From Vulcanococcus sp. (GTDB taxonomy: Bacteria > Cyanobacteriota > Cyanobacteriia > PCC-6307 > Cyanobiaceae), in the NCBI GenBank assembly GCA_019264575.1, contig JAHUZV010000027.1, forward strand, positions 100,807 through 164,806: 64,000 nt of DNA, written 5' to 3'. Shown one piece after another: positions 15,567 through 23,575 of this stretch (position 1 is the stretch's first letter; the number at the start of each line of letters is the position of its first letter). The notes below the pieces were generated by a model. The model did no database searches. It saw only the letters and a list, made by a program, of their open reading frames with translations, and was not told where the DNA came from. A program made the position numbers and the translations under genes.

Positions 15567-16622
15567 ATGGCTGACACCCTCACCAAGCTCGCCTATCAGG
15601 CCCTGCAGCAGGGCAAGAGCCTGGTGGGTGTAGCCCATAAAGAGGTGAGCACCAAGTTGATGGAGCTGGTGGCCCCCCAGGGAGCACCGAAAACACGGCC
15701 GATCCCGCCGCAGATGCTGATGGATTTGCAGGCCGCCCATTCAGCTCTGATGGACATCGATTGGGAGGAAGCTGAGCAGGGGCTCTATCCCACAGGGTTG
15801 TTGTTCGATGCCCCCTGGCTGGAATGGGCGGCTCGCTACCCGATGGTGTGGCTCGACATGCCCAGCACCTGGAATCGGCGCAGCGAACGCAATGTGACCG
15901 ACTTGCCCGCGGATGTGGAGAGCGAGAACTACCCCGATTACTACCTCCAGAACTTCCATCACCAAACCGATGGCTACCTCAGCGATCACTCCGCCTCGCT
16001 CTACGACCTGCAGGTGGAAATCCTGTTCAACGGCACCGCCGATCCGATGCGGCGCCGGGTGATCAAACCGCTGGTGCAGGGCCTCAGGGCATTTGCCGAT
16101 CGGCCCGCGTCCCAGTTGCGGGTGCTGGATGTGGCCACCGGCACGGGCCGCACGCTGCGGCAGGTGCGCGCAGCACTGCCGCAGGCGCAGTTGGTGGGCC
16201 TCGATCTCTCGTCTGCCTATCTGCGCCAAGCCAACCGTTGGCTCAGCCAGCTTCCCGATGAACTGCCGCAACTGGTGCAGGGCAATGGGGAAACCATGCC
16301 ATTCGCCACCGGCAGCATGCAGGGGGTGACCTGTGTGTTTCTGCTGCACGAGCTGCCCGGTGAGGCGCGCCAAAACGTGATCAATGACTGTTTCCGCGTA
16401 CTGGAGCCCGGCGGCGTTCTGGTGCTGGCGGATTCCGTGCAGCTGGCGGATTCACCCCAGTTCGAAACCGCGATGGATAACTTCCGCCGCGTATTCCATG
16501 AGCCCTACTACCGCGATTACATCGGCGATGACATCGAAGCGCGCCTCAGCGCTGCCGGCTTCAGCGGCATCCGCGCCACCTCGCATCTGATGACCCGCGT
16601 GTGGAGTGCCACCAAGCCCTGA
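15567..16622 (+). CDS. Class I SAM-dependent methyltransferase
   Basis: A 351-residue protein with a UbiE-like methyltransferase fold in its second half: motif I VLDVATGTGRTL, the acidic GLDLSSAYL, then EPGGVLVLADSVQ. The first 150 residues (helical start, DWEEAEQGLYP, SERNVTDLPADVESENYPDYYLQNFHHQTDGYLSD) are a cyanobacteria-type N-terminal extension. The substrate is unknown. The ATG at 15567 begins MADTLTKLAYQALQ; longer readings run into the palindrome region. The next gene starts 57 bases downstream. Confidence 0.8.
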   Translation: MADTLTKLAYQALQQGKSLVGVAHKEVSTKLMELVAPQGAPKTRPIPPQMLMDLQAAHSALMDIDWEEAEQGLYPTGLLFDAPWLEWAARYPMVWLDMPSTWNRRSERNVTDLPADVESENYPDYYLQNFHHQTDGYLSDHSASLYDLQVEILFNGTADPMRRRVIKPLVQGLRAFADRPASQLRVLDVATGTGRTLRQVRAALPQAQLVGLDLSSAYLRQANRWLSQLPDELPQLVQGNGETMPFATGSMQGVTCVFLLHELPGEARQNVINDCFRVLEPGGVLVLADSVQLADSPQFETAMDNFRRVFHEPYYRDYIGDDIEARLSAAGFSGIRATSHLMTRVWSATKP

Positions 16623-16678
16623 CAAAGGGCCTTGGCCGCTGCCCAAACGCCATAGGGTCCGCCTAAAGCGAAGTGGGC

Positions 16679-17002
16679 ATGAGCAATCCGTTCAGCGTGC
16701 GCTGGTTGGCAGGCTGGACCTTCCAGACCGTGTTCATGGAGGGGTGTGTGCAGGTGGAAGCCCATGGCTTCGGCATCTGCTTGCGCACGCCACTCCTGCC
16801 TGGCGAAAGCCCTGTTGTGGCGGCCGATCGTTTGGTGCTGGCTGAGGATCAGCGGCGCCGCGCCCTGCACAACGCCTGGTTGCGGGGCAATCGAATCCAG
16901 GCGGCTGAGCCAGCGCCTCCGCTCAATGGAGCCAGCGCTGAAGTGGAGCCCACACCACTTGAGAACCCCGAGCTCGAACCGTTGATTCGCCTGGTGGCTT
17001 GA
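16679..17002 (+). CDS. Conserved hypothetical protein
   Basis: A 107-residue protein without a known domain. The first half is compact (NPFSVRWLAGWTFQTVFMEGCVQVEAHGFGICLRTPLLPGESPVVAADRLVLAEDQRRRALHNAWLRGN would be one folded unit by pattern, here shortened by the reader to its ends NPFSVRWL and HNAWLRGN), the second half is Pro/Glu-rich. ATG at 16679 was preferred over GTG at 16673. It is codirectional with the methyltransferase. Confidence 0.55.
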   Translation: MSNPFSVRWLAGWTFQTVFMEGCVQVEAHGFGICLRTPLLPGESPVVAADRLVLAEDQRRRALHNAWLRGNRIQAAEPAPPLNGASAEVEPTPLENPELEPLIRLVA

Positions 17003-17014
17003 ACCAAGCCTGAG

Positions 17015-17287
17015 TCAGCGCTTCAGCCACAAAGCCAGCACCAACCCGAGGCCACCCCAGCGCAGGGCTGTCCAGAGGCTGGTTTCCTGCCAGGTGGTGG
17101 GGCGCAGGGGAGCCGGTAGGGGATCCAGCAGGCGCTGAGCGAGGGCCATGCGTTGGCGCAGCCGGCGGGCCTGCAGGCTCTCATCACCGCTGGTGATGCG
17201 CTCAGCCCGCGACACCTGCGCCATCAGGTTCGCCAGCTGATGCAGCCAGCGAATGGGGGTGTGGGGGGAGCGCGGACGCTGCTGCAT
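17015..17287 (-). CDS. Small membrane-anchored protein, unknown
   Basis: A 90-residue protein: an Arg-rich helical part (RLRQRMALAQRLLDPLPAPLR) followed by a C-terminal hydrophobic segment (LRWGGLGLVLALWL) ending in Lys-Arg, the shape of a tail-anchored protein. The ATG at 17287 is 9 bases from the divergent ATG at 17297, which supports both starts. No family recognised. Confidence 0.55.
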   Translation of the reverse strand: MQQRPRSPHTPIRWLHQLANLMAQVSRAERITSGDESLQARRLRQRMALAQRLLDPLPAPLRPTTWQETSLWTALRWGGLGLVLALWLKR

Positions 17288-17296
17288 GGCGCCAGG

Positions 17297-17611
17297 ATGG
17301 CCTTCCAGCCGAGCTTGTGTCCAGTGTCTGCCAGTCAACAGTGGCCCGAAGGCAGCCGAGAAACGGCGGAGGCCCTGCATCGGCTGCTCACCATCGACAA
17401 CCGTCAGTGGCACGCGCTCAAAAGCCAGCCGCAGCGGCGCGCCGCCGAACAGCTGGCGGCCGCCCTGGTTCAACTGCTGGACCCGGCCAATCCCGCGAAT
17501 GCCCCCGTGGCCACCACGCAACGCCAAAACGCGATTGCGCTGCTGGAGCACGGGCTGGGCTGGCTGCGCGGAGAGCTGAAAGACCCCGGCTGCCCAACCC
17601 ACGGTCACTGA
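17297..17611 (+). CDS. Conserved cyanobacterial protein (DUF6439-like)
   Basis: A 104-residue helical protein. The blocks WHALKSQPQRRAAEQLAAALVQLL and ALLEHGLGWLRGELKDPGCPTHGH resemble a small cyanobacterial family that I recall as DUF6439; function unknown. The ATG at 17297 lies almost back to back with the divergent gene at 17287. The stop is four bases from the convergent RsbW-like gene. Confidence 0.6.
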   Translation: MAFQPSLCPVSASQQWPEGSRETAEALHRLLTIDNRQWHALKSQPQRRAAEQLAAALVQLLDPANPANAPVATTQRQNAIALLEHGLGWLRGELKDPGCPTHGH

Positions 17612-17615
17612 GCCG

Positions 17616-18005
17616 TCACTGACGCCGCAGTGCCACCTGAACGCGGTTGCCGCGGGCGCTCCAGCGCACGTCATCGAAGCAGGAGTGGATCAGAAACAGC
17701 CCACGCCCGCAGAGGGCATCCGGCTCCTCCGGCAGCGCAGCGCAGCGGGCATCGGCAGGAACCCCGCAGCCTTCGTCTTGCACCTGAAACACCCACCAGC
17801 GGGGGGTCACGATGCGGCGCACCCGCAGGCACTTGCCGGGGTCGTTGCCATTGCCATGGCGCACAGCATTCACCAGCACCTCCTGCAAACCCAGCTGCAG
17901 AGAGGCCATCTGCTGGGCGCAGCTGATCGGCTCCAGCAGCACCTCAAGCAGCGGCGAGAGCTGCAGGGTGGAGGGGGTGATGAAATCGGCCCAGCGATGT
18001 GGCAT
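17616..18005 (-). CDS. Anti-sigma factor / RsbW-like serine kinase (HATPase)
   Basis: A 129-residue GHKL ATPase of the RsbW/SpoIIAB type. The N box LQLGLQEVLVNAVRHGN, the G1 box VQDEGCGVP and the G2 box GRGLFLIHSC are in the right order. Such proteins phosphorylate STAS-domain antagonists and sequester sigma factors in partner-switching systems. The ATG at 18005 gives normal length. A STAS antagonist is encoded at 45011-45358; whether they are partners is not shown. It is downstream of and codirectional with gun4 (65 bases). Confidence 0.8.
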   Translation of the reverse strand: MPHRWADFITPSTLQLSPLLEVLLEPISCAQQMASLQLGLQEVLVNAVRHGNGNDPGKCLRVRRIVTPRWWVFQVQDEGCGVPADARCAALPEEPDALCGRGLFLIHSCFDDVRWSARGNRVQVALRRQ

Positions 18006-18070
18006 CGAACCCAAGCCGGCGGAGCAGCCGTGCAGTGATTTGAAGCTACCGCTGCGGCGGACGGGCCGAT

Positions 18071-18793
18071 CTAGGCCGATACGCGCTGTTGCAGGCCGGG
18101 ATGGGAGAGCAGCGCATCCATCAGGCGCACACCTCGCAATTGATTCACCAACGGCAGGTGGCCCTCCGGTGCCTCCAGCGACCAGGTGAACGATCGGGGA
18201 TAGCGGGTCCAAACGCCGCCCTGCTTCCAGCCCAAACGTGGCCACAGCTGATCCCAACGGCCATTGAGGGAGCGCAGCAGCCGGATCTGCACGGAAAAGC
18301 CAAAACGCCCCTGCGAGTACACCACCCAGAGGCGATCCAAGCTCTCAAGGTCCACCGAAGCGATGGGCGGCACTTCGGAGTAATAAACGTATCCGCGCTT
18401 CACTGCCGCTTCACCGGCCAGTTGGCGCAGGTGTTCGCTGGTGAGGCGATCGGCCTCCTCAAAGTCTTGGTCGATCAACGCGCGCTGCAGCGGCGCGTAA
18501 TCCAACCCGGCCGCGCTGGTCACGGCCAACCAACCATCGCGGTAGCGATCGCGGAAGGCCTGGGTGAGGCCGTCGTCGACCGACACCAACAGTTGAATCA
18601 GCAGGCCGGCAGCCCAGTCATCGCAGGTGGCATCGAGGCGATCGATCTGCTCCGGAAGCAGCGGGCGCAGTTCAGCGGCGCGCTGTTGCACCTGGGCGAG
18701 CAGGGTGCGGCGCTGGCGGGGATTGGCCGCCAGGAAACGCTCCAAGAGTTGTTCGGCGCTAACCGTTGTGGTGACGGGGGGTCCGGAAAGCAT
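18071..18793 (-). CDS. gun4: GUN4, porphyrin-binding activator of Mg-chelatase
   Basis: A 240-residue protein matching cyanobacterial Gun4 in length and layout. An all-helical N-terminal part (about 10-90) precedes the GUN4 core with ALIDQDFEEADRLTSEHLRQLAG, YVYYSEVPPIASVDLESLDRLWV, YSQGRFGFSVQ and a WTRYPRSFTWSLEAPEGHLP block. Gun4 binds protoporphyrin IX and its Mg form and stimulates Mg-chelatase, the first committed step of chlorophyll synthesis. It is divergent from mnmH. Confidence 0.9.
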   Translation of the reverse strand: MLSGPPVTTTVSAEQLLERFLAANPRQRRTLLAQVQQRAAELRPLLPEQIDRLDATCDDWAAGLLIQLLVSVDDGLTQAFRDRYRDGWLAVTSAAGLDYAPLQRALIDQDFEEADRLTSEHLRQLAGEAAVKRGYVYYSEVPPIASVDLESLDRLWVVYSQGRFGFSVQIRLLRSLNGRWDQLWPRLGWKQGGVWTRYPRSFTWSLEAPEGHLPLVNQLRGVRLMDALLSHPGLQQRVSA

Positions 18794-18870
18794 GAAGAGA
18801 GGTCAGACCTGCCATGGGACCAGCGTTGGCCCACTATGTCAGGCATGGCCAGGCCAAGGCGGGTTCCCGA

Positions 18871-19944
18871 ATGGTTGGGATGCAACTAAATCGCCAACCG
18901 GTGGAACGGTTTCTGCAGGGAACGGCTCCGGTGGTGGATGTGCGGGCGCCGGCGGAGTTTGCCCAAGGCCACATCCCCGGTGCGCGCAATCTGCCGCTGT
19001 TCAGCGATGAGCAACGGGCCGCCGTGGGCACCACCTACAAACAACAGGGCAGGCAGGCCGCTGTGCAGCTGGGGCTGGAGCTGGTGGGCCCGCGGCTGGG
19101 CGAGCTGGGCAGCCAGCTCAGCGCTTGGGCAGAGGAGGCCGGCGGTGCGCCCCTGCGCCTGCACTGCTGGCGCGGCGGCATGCGCTCAGAAAGCGTGGCC
19201 TGGCTTGCAAGCCAGCTCGACCTGCCGGTGGTGCTGCTCGAGGGCGGCTACAAGAGTTTTCGCCGCTGGGCCCTGGAGCTATTTGACACCCCCTGGCCCA
19301 TTCATTTGATGGGTGGACGCACCGGCAGCGGCAAAACGGATCTGCTGCTCGCCTTAGCCGAACGCCAGGTGGCGGTGGTGGATCTGGAGGGATTGGCCCA
19401 TCATCGTGGCAGCAGCTTTGGCAGCCTCGGCATGCCGCCGCAGCCCAGCAGCGAGCACTACGAAAACCGCATCGCCCTGGCGCTGCACGGCTACCGAGAA
19501 GCCGAGCAGATCTGGGTGGAAGCCGAGAGCGTGCAGGTGGGCCGCTGCCGCATTCCCGGCAGGATCTGGCGGCAGATGCAGGCAGCACCGCTGCTGGAGA
19601 TCCGAAGGCCGCTGGAAGAACGGCTGGAGCAACTGGTGGAGGTGTATGGCTCCCAGGATCCAGACGCCCTGAAAGAGGCCACCGAGCGCATTGCCCGGCG
19701 CCTCGGGCCGCAACGCACCACGGCCGCACTAGAGGCGATCGAGGCGCAGCAGTGGGGAGAAGCGGCCAGGCAGATGCTCGATTACTACGACCGCTGCTAC
19801 GACCACGAACTGGAGCGCCATGGCGCCGCCGATCAGCACCGGCTGCTGGGCCATGAGGATCTGGCCGGATTGAGCGCCGAGGCTGCCGCCGACCAGCTGA
19901 TCAGCCGCGGTGTGACAAAGGCCCAGCGCCGGAACGCTGCCTAG
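18871..19944 (+). CDS. mnmH: tRNA 2-selenouridine synthase (MnmH/SelU/YbbB)
   Basis: A 357-residue fusion of a rhodanese domain ([22 protein letters not shown], catalytic Cys in [10 protein letters not shown]) and a P-loop domain ([14 protein letters not shown], then [16 protein letters not shown] and ENRIALAL). MnmH replaces sulfur by selenium at U34 of some tRNAs and can also geranylate 2-thiouridine. The start is not certain: ATG 18871, ATG 18880 and ATG 18814 are in frame; the shorter ones match the family. Selenophosphate synthetase is not in this window. Confidence 0.85.
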   Translation: MVGMQLNRQPVERFLQGTAPVVDVRAPAEFAQGHIPGARNLPLFSDEQRAAVGTTYKQQGRQAAVQLGLELVGPRLGELGSQLSAWAEEAGGAPLRLHCWRGGMRSESVAWLASQLDLPVVLLEGGYKSFRRWALELFDTPWPIHLMGGRTGSGKTDLLLALAERQVAVVDLEGLAHHRGSSFGSLGMPPQPSSEHYENRIALALHGYREAEQIWVEAESVQVGRCRIPGRIWRQMQAAPLLEIRRPLEERLEQLVEVYGSQDPDALKEATERIARRLGPQRTTAALEAIEAQQWGEAARQMLDYYDRCYDHELERHGAADQHRLLGHEDLAGLSAEAAADQLISRGVTKAQRRNAA

Positions 19945-19969
19945 GATCGGGCTTTGCAGGGATCGATCG

Positions 19970-20341
19970 ATGGCCGCCATTCAGTTCTTCCGCGGTGTCG
20001 ACGAGCCGGTTGTTCCTGATATCCGCATGACCCGCTCGCGCGACGGGCGCACCGGCCAGGCGATCTTCGTGTTTGATCAGCCGGAAGCCCTCTCCCCCGA
20101 AAGCATGGGCGATATCGGTGGGATGTACATGGTGGATGAGGAAGGGCAACTCGTCACCCGCGAAGTGAATGCCAAGTTCGTGAACGGCAAGCCCGCCGCC
20201 CTGGAAGCCACCTACACCTGGAAAACCCCGGAAGATTTCGAGCGCTTCATGCGCTTTGCCCAGCGCTACGCCGATAGCCACGATCTCGGCTTCTCCCAGA
20301 AGGAGAACAACGCTGGCGATTCCGCAGACGACGCCGAGTGA
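19970..20341 (+). CDS. psb28: Photosystem II assembly protein Psb28
   Basis: A 123-residue soluble protein that binds PSII assembly intermediates (CP47/RC47). It matches Psb28 closely: [47 protein letters not shown] and [13 protein letters not shown]. The acidic tail is a normal variation. The ATG is at 19970. The next gene starts 10 bases after its stop, so co-transcription with the AI-2E-type exporters is likely. Confidence 0.93.
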   Translation: MAAIQFFRGVDEPVVPDIRMTRSRDGRTGQAIFVFDQPEALSPESMGDIGGMYMVDEEGQLVTREVNAKFVNGKPAALEATYTWKTPEDFERFMRFAQRYADSHDLGFSQKENNAGDSADDAE

Positions 20342-20351
20342 GTTTGGCCGG

Positions 20352-21404
20352 ATGAAATTCGGCCAGGGCCTGGGATTGCTCGCCACAGCAGCAGCAGTGC
20401 TGCTGCTGTGGTCGCTGCGGCAGGTGGTGATTCAGCTGTTCGCAGCGGTGGTGCTGGCCATGGCGCTCTGCACGATCGTGGGCGTGGTGCGGGAGCGGCT
20501 TCGCTGCAGCCGCCCGCTGGCGCTGTTGCTCAGCCTGTTCGGCTTGCTCGTACTGGTGGCCGTGGCCCTGGCCGTGGTGGTGCCGCCATTCCTGGAGCAG
20601 TCTCAGCAACTGCTCCTGCAGTTGCCGCTTGCCGCGAATCGCGCTGGCGCGCTGCTGCAGGAGCTGATGGATGTGAGCAGCCGCATGCTCTACGGCCAGC
20701 AGGCGCTCGATTGGATCAAGCAGAGCTGGGGCAACGGCGGAACCAGCAATGAAGCCCTGGGGCAGGGGCTGCAGAACCTGCTGGATCTAGCCGGCAACCT
20801 GGGCGGAGGCCTGCTGCAGCTGCTGTTCGTGCTGGCAGTAGCGCTGATGATCGCGGTGCACCCCACCGCCTACCGGGAGGTAGCGGTGTTGCTTGCTCCC
20901 TCCTTCTATCGGCGGCGCCTGCGCGAGGTGTTGCTGCAATGCGGCGAAGCCCTCAGCAGCTGGATGGGCGGTGTACTGATCAGCTCCCTATGTGTGGCAC
21001 TTCTGGCAGGGATCGGCCTGTCGCTGCTGGGGGTGAAGCTTGTGGTGGCCAATGCCCTGCTGGCCGGCCTGCTCAATGTGATCCCCAATGTGGGGCCCAC
21101 CTTGAGCACGGTTTTTCCGATGTCGGTGGCGCTGCTGGTGTCGCCCTGGAAAGCGCTAGCCGTGCTGGGGCTCTACGTGCTTGTGCAAAACCTGGAGAGC
21201 TACGTGATCACCCCCTCGGTGATGCAGCGGCAGGTGAATCTGTTGCCGGGGCTCACCCTGGCGGCTCAATTCCTGTTCACCGTGCTGTTTGGGCCACTGG
21301 GGCTGCTGCTGGCTCTGCCCCTGGCGGTGTGTCTGCAGGTGGTGATTCGTGAGGTCTTGATCCACGATGTGCTCGACCCCTGGCAGCAGCACCGCACCTC
21401 ATGA
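20352..21404 (+). CDS. AI-2E family transporter (PerM-like), first copy
   Basis: A 350-residue polytopic protein with about eight hydrophobic helices. It has the family block VLLAPSFYRRRLREVLLQCGEALSSWMGGVLISSLCV (given here only as landmarks PSFYRRR and WMGGVLIS) and NVIPNVGPTLSTVFP, QNLESYVITPSVMQRQVNLLPG near the end. The family includes autoinducer-2 exporters and ion antiporters; the cargo is not predictable. The ATG at 20352 was chosen because upstream sequence overlaps psb28. It overlaps the next gene by four bases. Confidence 0.8.
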   Translation: MKFGQGLGLLATAAAVLLLWSLRQVVIQLFAAVVLAMALCTIVGVVRERLRCSRPLALLLSLFGLLVLVAVALAVVVPPFLEQSQQLLLQLPLAANRAGALLQELMDVSSRMLYGQQALDWIKQSWGNGGTSNEALGQGLQNLLDLAGNLGGGLLQLLFVLAVALMIAVHPTAYREVAVLLAPSFYRRRLREVLLQCGEALSSWMGGVLISSLCVALLAGIGLSLLGVKLVVANALLAGLLNVIPNVGPTLSTVFPMSVALLVSPWKALAVLGLYVLVQNLESYVITPSVMQRQVNLLPGLTLAAQFLFTVLFGPLGLLLALPLAVCLQVVIREVLIHDVLDPWQQHRTS

Positions 21405-22402
21405 CCCTGCGCGGCCTGATCGGCTTGCTGGCCCTGGTGGTGCTCGGCCTTCTGGCCTGGGAGCTGCGCTGGGTGTTGCTGGTGCTCTTCGGTGCCGTGG
21501 TGCTCGCCGTGGCCCTGGATGTGCCGGTGAGCTGGCTTCGGCGCTTCACACCGATGCATCGCCCCCAGGCCTTGGTTGTGGTGGTGGTGCTGCTGCTGTT
21601 GGGGGGCTGGCAGCTGGGTGAATTGCTGCTGCCCGAATTGATCGAGCAGGTGCAGCAGTTCACCCAATTGGTGCCGGCCCTCATTAACCGCGTTGGCGAG
21701 CTGCTGGGTGGGGTGGCGATGCTGGAGAGCCTGGAGGGCCGCGTGGCCGATCTGGCCACCTTCGACAAATTGCAGCCACTCGGTGGGCAGTTGCTGGGTT
21801 TTGCCGGAGGGGCCGCCAACAGCACGATTCAGCTGCTGCTGATGGTGCTGCTGGCCCTGCTGCTGGTGCTCGATCCCCGCAGCCACCAGCGCCTGGTTCT
21901 GGCGGCAACCCCCGCTCACTACCGGCCGATGGCCGGTGAGCTCCTCAGCGCCTGCCGCGAAGCGCTCGGTGGTTGGCTCGCGGGGATGACGATCTCCGCC
22001 AGCGCCGTGTTTCTGCTCACCTGGGCCGGACTCGCCGCTCTGAAGGTGCCGCTGGCACTGCTGAGCGGCCTGGTGTGCGGCCTGCTCACCTTCGTGCCCA
22101 CGATTGGCCCCACCGTGGCCACCTTGCTGCCCTTGGCGGTGGCCCTGCTGGTGTCACCGGCCCTCGCACTGCAGGTGTTGATCCTGCGGCTCGTACTGCA
22201 AAACGCTGAGGCGTTTCTGCTCACGCCACTGCTGCTGAGCCGCACCGTGAATTTGCTGCCCACCGTTGCATTGATGGCGCAGCTCAGCTTGGGAGCTCTG
22301 TTAGGGCTGCCAGGGGTGCTGCTAGCGCTGCCGCTGGTAGTTGTACTTCAGGTGCTCTCGCAGCGGGTGCTGGTGGAGCAGATCATGGATCGCTGGCTCT
22401 AA
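21401..22402 (+). CDS. AI-2E family transporter (PerM-like), second copy
   Basis: A 333-residue paralogue of the preceding gene, with the same C-terminal landmarks (TFVPTIGPTVATLLP, QNAEAFLLTPLLLSRTVNLLP, GLPGVLLALPLVVVLQVL). The ATG overlaps the upstream stop (ATGA), so the pair is a tandem duplication read as one unit and may form a hetero-oligomer. The cargo is unknown. The stop is 7 bases from a convergent small gene. Confidence 0.8.
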   Translation: MTLRGLIGLLALVVLGLLAWELRWVLLVLFGAVVLAVALDVPVSWLRRFTPMHRPQALVVVVVLLLLGGWQLGELLLPELIEQVQQFTQLVPALINRVGELLGGVAMLESLEGRVADLATFDKLQPLGGQLLGFAGGAANSTIQLLLMVLLALLLVLDPRSHQRLVLAATPAHYRPMAGELLSACREALGGWLAGMTISASAVFLLTWAGLAALKVPLALLSGLVCGLLTFVPTIGPTVATLLPLAVALLVSPALALQVLILRLVLQNAEAFLLTPLLLSRTVNLLPTVALMAQLSLGALLGLPGVLLALPLVVVLQVLSQRVLVEQIMDRWL

Positions 22403-22409
22403 TCGCTTC

Positions 22410-22616
22410 TCAGCGACTGCTCTGAATCATCCAGGGCGTGAACACCAGAACAGCGATGGCCAGCGGGTGGTGGCGAGGGATTTCTACAAGACTCGCGAAG
22501 GTGAAGTGATCGGCCAGCAGCTGCAGCTCGGTCCTCAAATCGAGCAGCGCCAGAATTGCCAGAAGGATGGGGATCAGAGGCAATTGCAACCGTCGCCGGC
22601 CGTCTGAGAGCCTCAT
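22410..22616 (-). CDS. Small membrane protein downstream of secF
   Basis: A 68-residue protein with two hydrophobic segments (LPLIPILLAILALLDL and HPLAIAVLVFTPWMI) separated by a short polar loop. The ATG overlaps the secF stop by four bases (ATGA), which supports the frame and suggests translation coupling in the secD-secF operon. No domain recognised; similar small proteins occur next to secF in picocyanobacteria as far as I recall. Confidence 0.6.
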   Translation of the reverse strand: MRLSDGRRRLQLPLIPILLAILALLDLRTELQLLADHFTFASLVEIPRHHPLAIAVLVFTPWMIQSSR

Positions 22617-23575
22617 CGCCGCGCCAGCAAGGGCAACAGGGTCGGGGCGATCCCAATACTCGACCAGCTACCCACCGCGATCCCAATGGTGAGGGCAACA
22701 GCAAACCAGAACAGCGTGCTTCCGCCAAAGAAGATCAAGGCGACCAAGGGAAGAAGCGTTGTAAGCGAGGTGTACAGAGAGCGCGTCAGAGTGGCATCAA
22801 CGGCCACATCAACTTGCTCGCTCAGGGGCAACTCGCGTAGCACAGTTTTCTGCTCACGAATCCTGTCGAACACCACCACCGTGTCGGTCACGGAGTAGCC
22901 AGCCACCGTGATGAGAGATACAGCGAAGAGGGAATCCACCTCAATACCGGCCAGGATGCCAAGCCAGGCAAAGACCCCGCAAGTGATCAGCACATCGTGG
23001 GCCAAGCACAGCAGCGCTAGTGCAGCGAACAAACGGTCGTAGCGAAAGCTGATGTAAACCGCGATAGCCGCAAAGCTCACCAGCAGCGAAATCAGGCTCC
23101 CCTTGAGCAACTGATCACCGAGGGTTGGACCAATCGTGTTGACCGATGTGGCGGCTGGATTGAGCGGACCCACTGTCTGCTGTACAGCCGCCACAACGGC
23201 GCTGGCCTGATCAGGATTGAGATCAGGGAGGCGCAACATCAGCGAACGGCCCTGATCCAACACCTGAACACCGGCAGTACTCAGGCTTGGGGGCCTCTGT
23301 CCATCTGCCTCAGGCAAGGTCAGCTTCAACAGGGTTGTGGAAATCTCAGCAGACGTGAGACTGGAGCAAGCCTCACCACACTGCCGCTCCAGCTGGATCT
23401 GGGTGCCACCGGTGAAATCAAGGCCCGGCCGAAGCGGTGCCCCAATGCTCGGGTTCAGCCAGCACAAGGCCAAACCCACAACGCTCAACAAACAGGCCAA
23501 GCCTGATCCCCACCAAGCCAGACGGCGATAGCGGCTGATGCGAAAGCGGGGTGATGGAACGGTTGAAGTGGACAT
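22613..23575 (-). CDS. secF: Protein translocase subunit SecF
   Basis: A 320-residue inner/thylakoid membrane protein with six helices that with SecD uses the proton gradient to help pull exported proteins through SecYEG. It shows PGLDFTGGTQIQLE in the first periplasmic region, SVNTIGPTLGDQLLKGS before helix two, YSVTDTVVVFDRIREQK and LTRSLYTSLTTLLPL. The ATG at 23575 shares one base with the secD stop. Confidence 0.95.
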   Translation of the reverse strand: MSTSTVPSPRFRISRYRRLAWWGSGLACLLSVVGLALCWLNPSIGAPLRPGLDFTGGTQIQLERQCGEACSSLTSAEISTTLLKLTLPEADGQRPPSLSTAGVQVLDQGRSLMLRLPDLNPDQASAVVAAVQQTVGPLNPAATSVNTIGPTLGDQLLKGSLISLLVSFAAIAVYISFRYDRLFAALALLCLAHDVLITCGVFAWLGILAGIEVDSLFAVSLITVAGYSVTDTVVVFDRIREQKTVLRELPLSEQVDVAVDATLTRSLYTSLTTLLPLVALIFFGGSTLFWFAVALTIGIAVGSWSSIGIAPTLLPLLARR

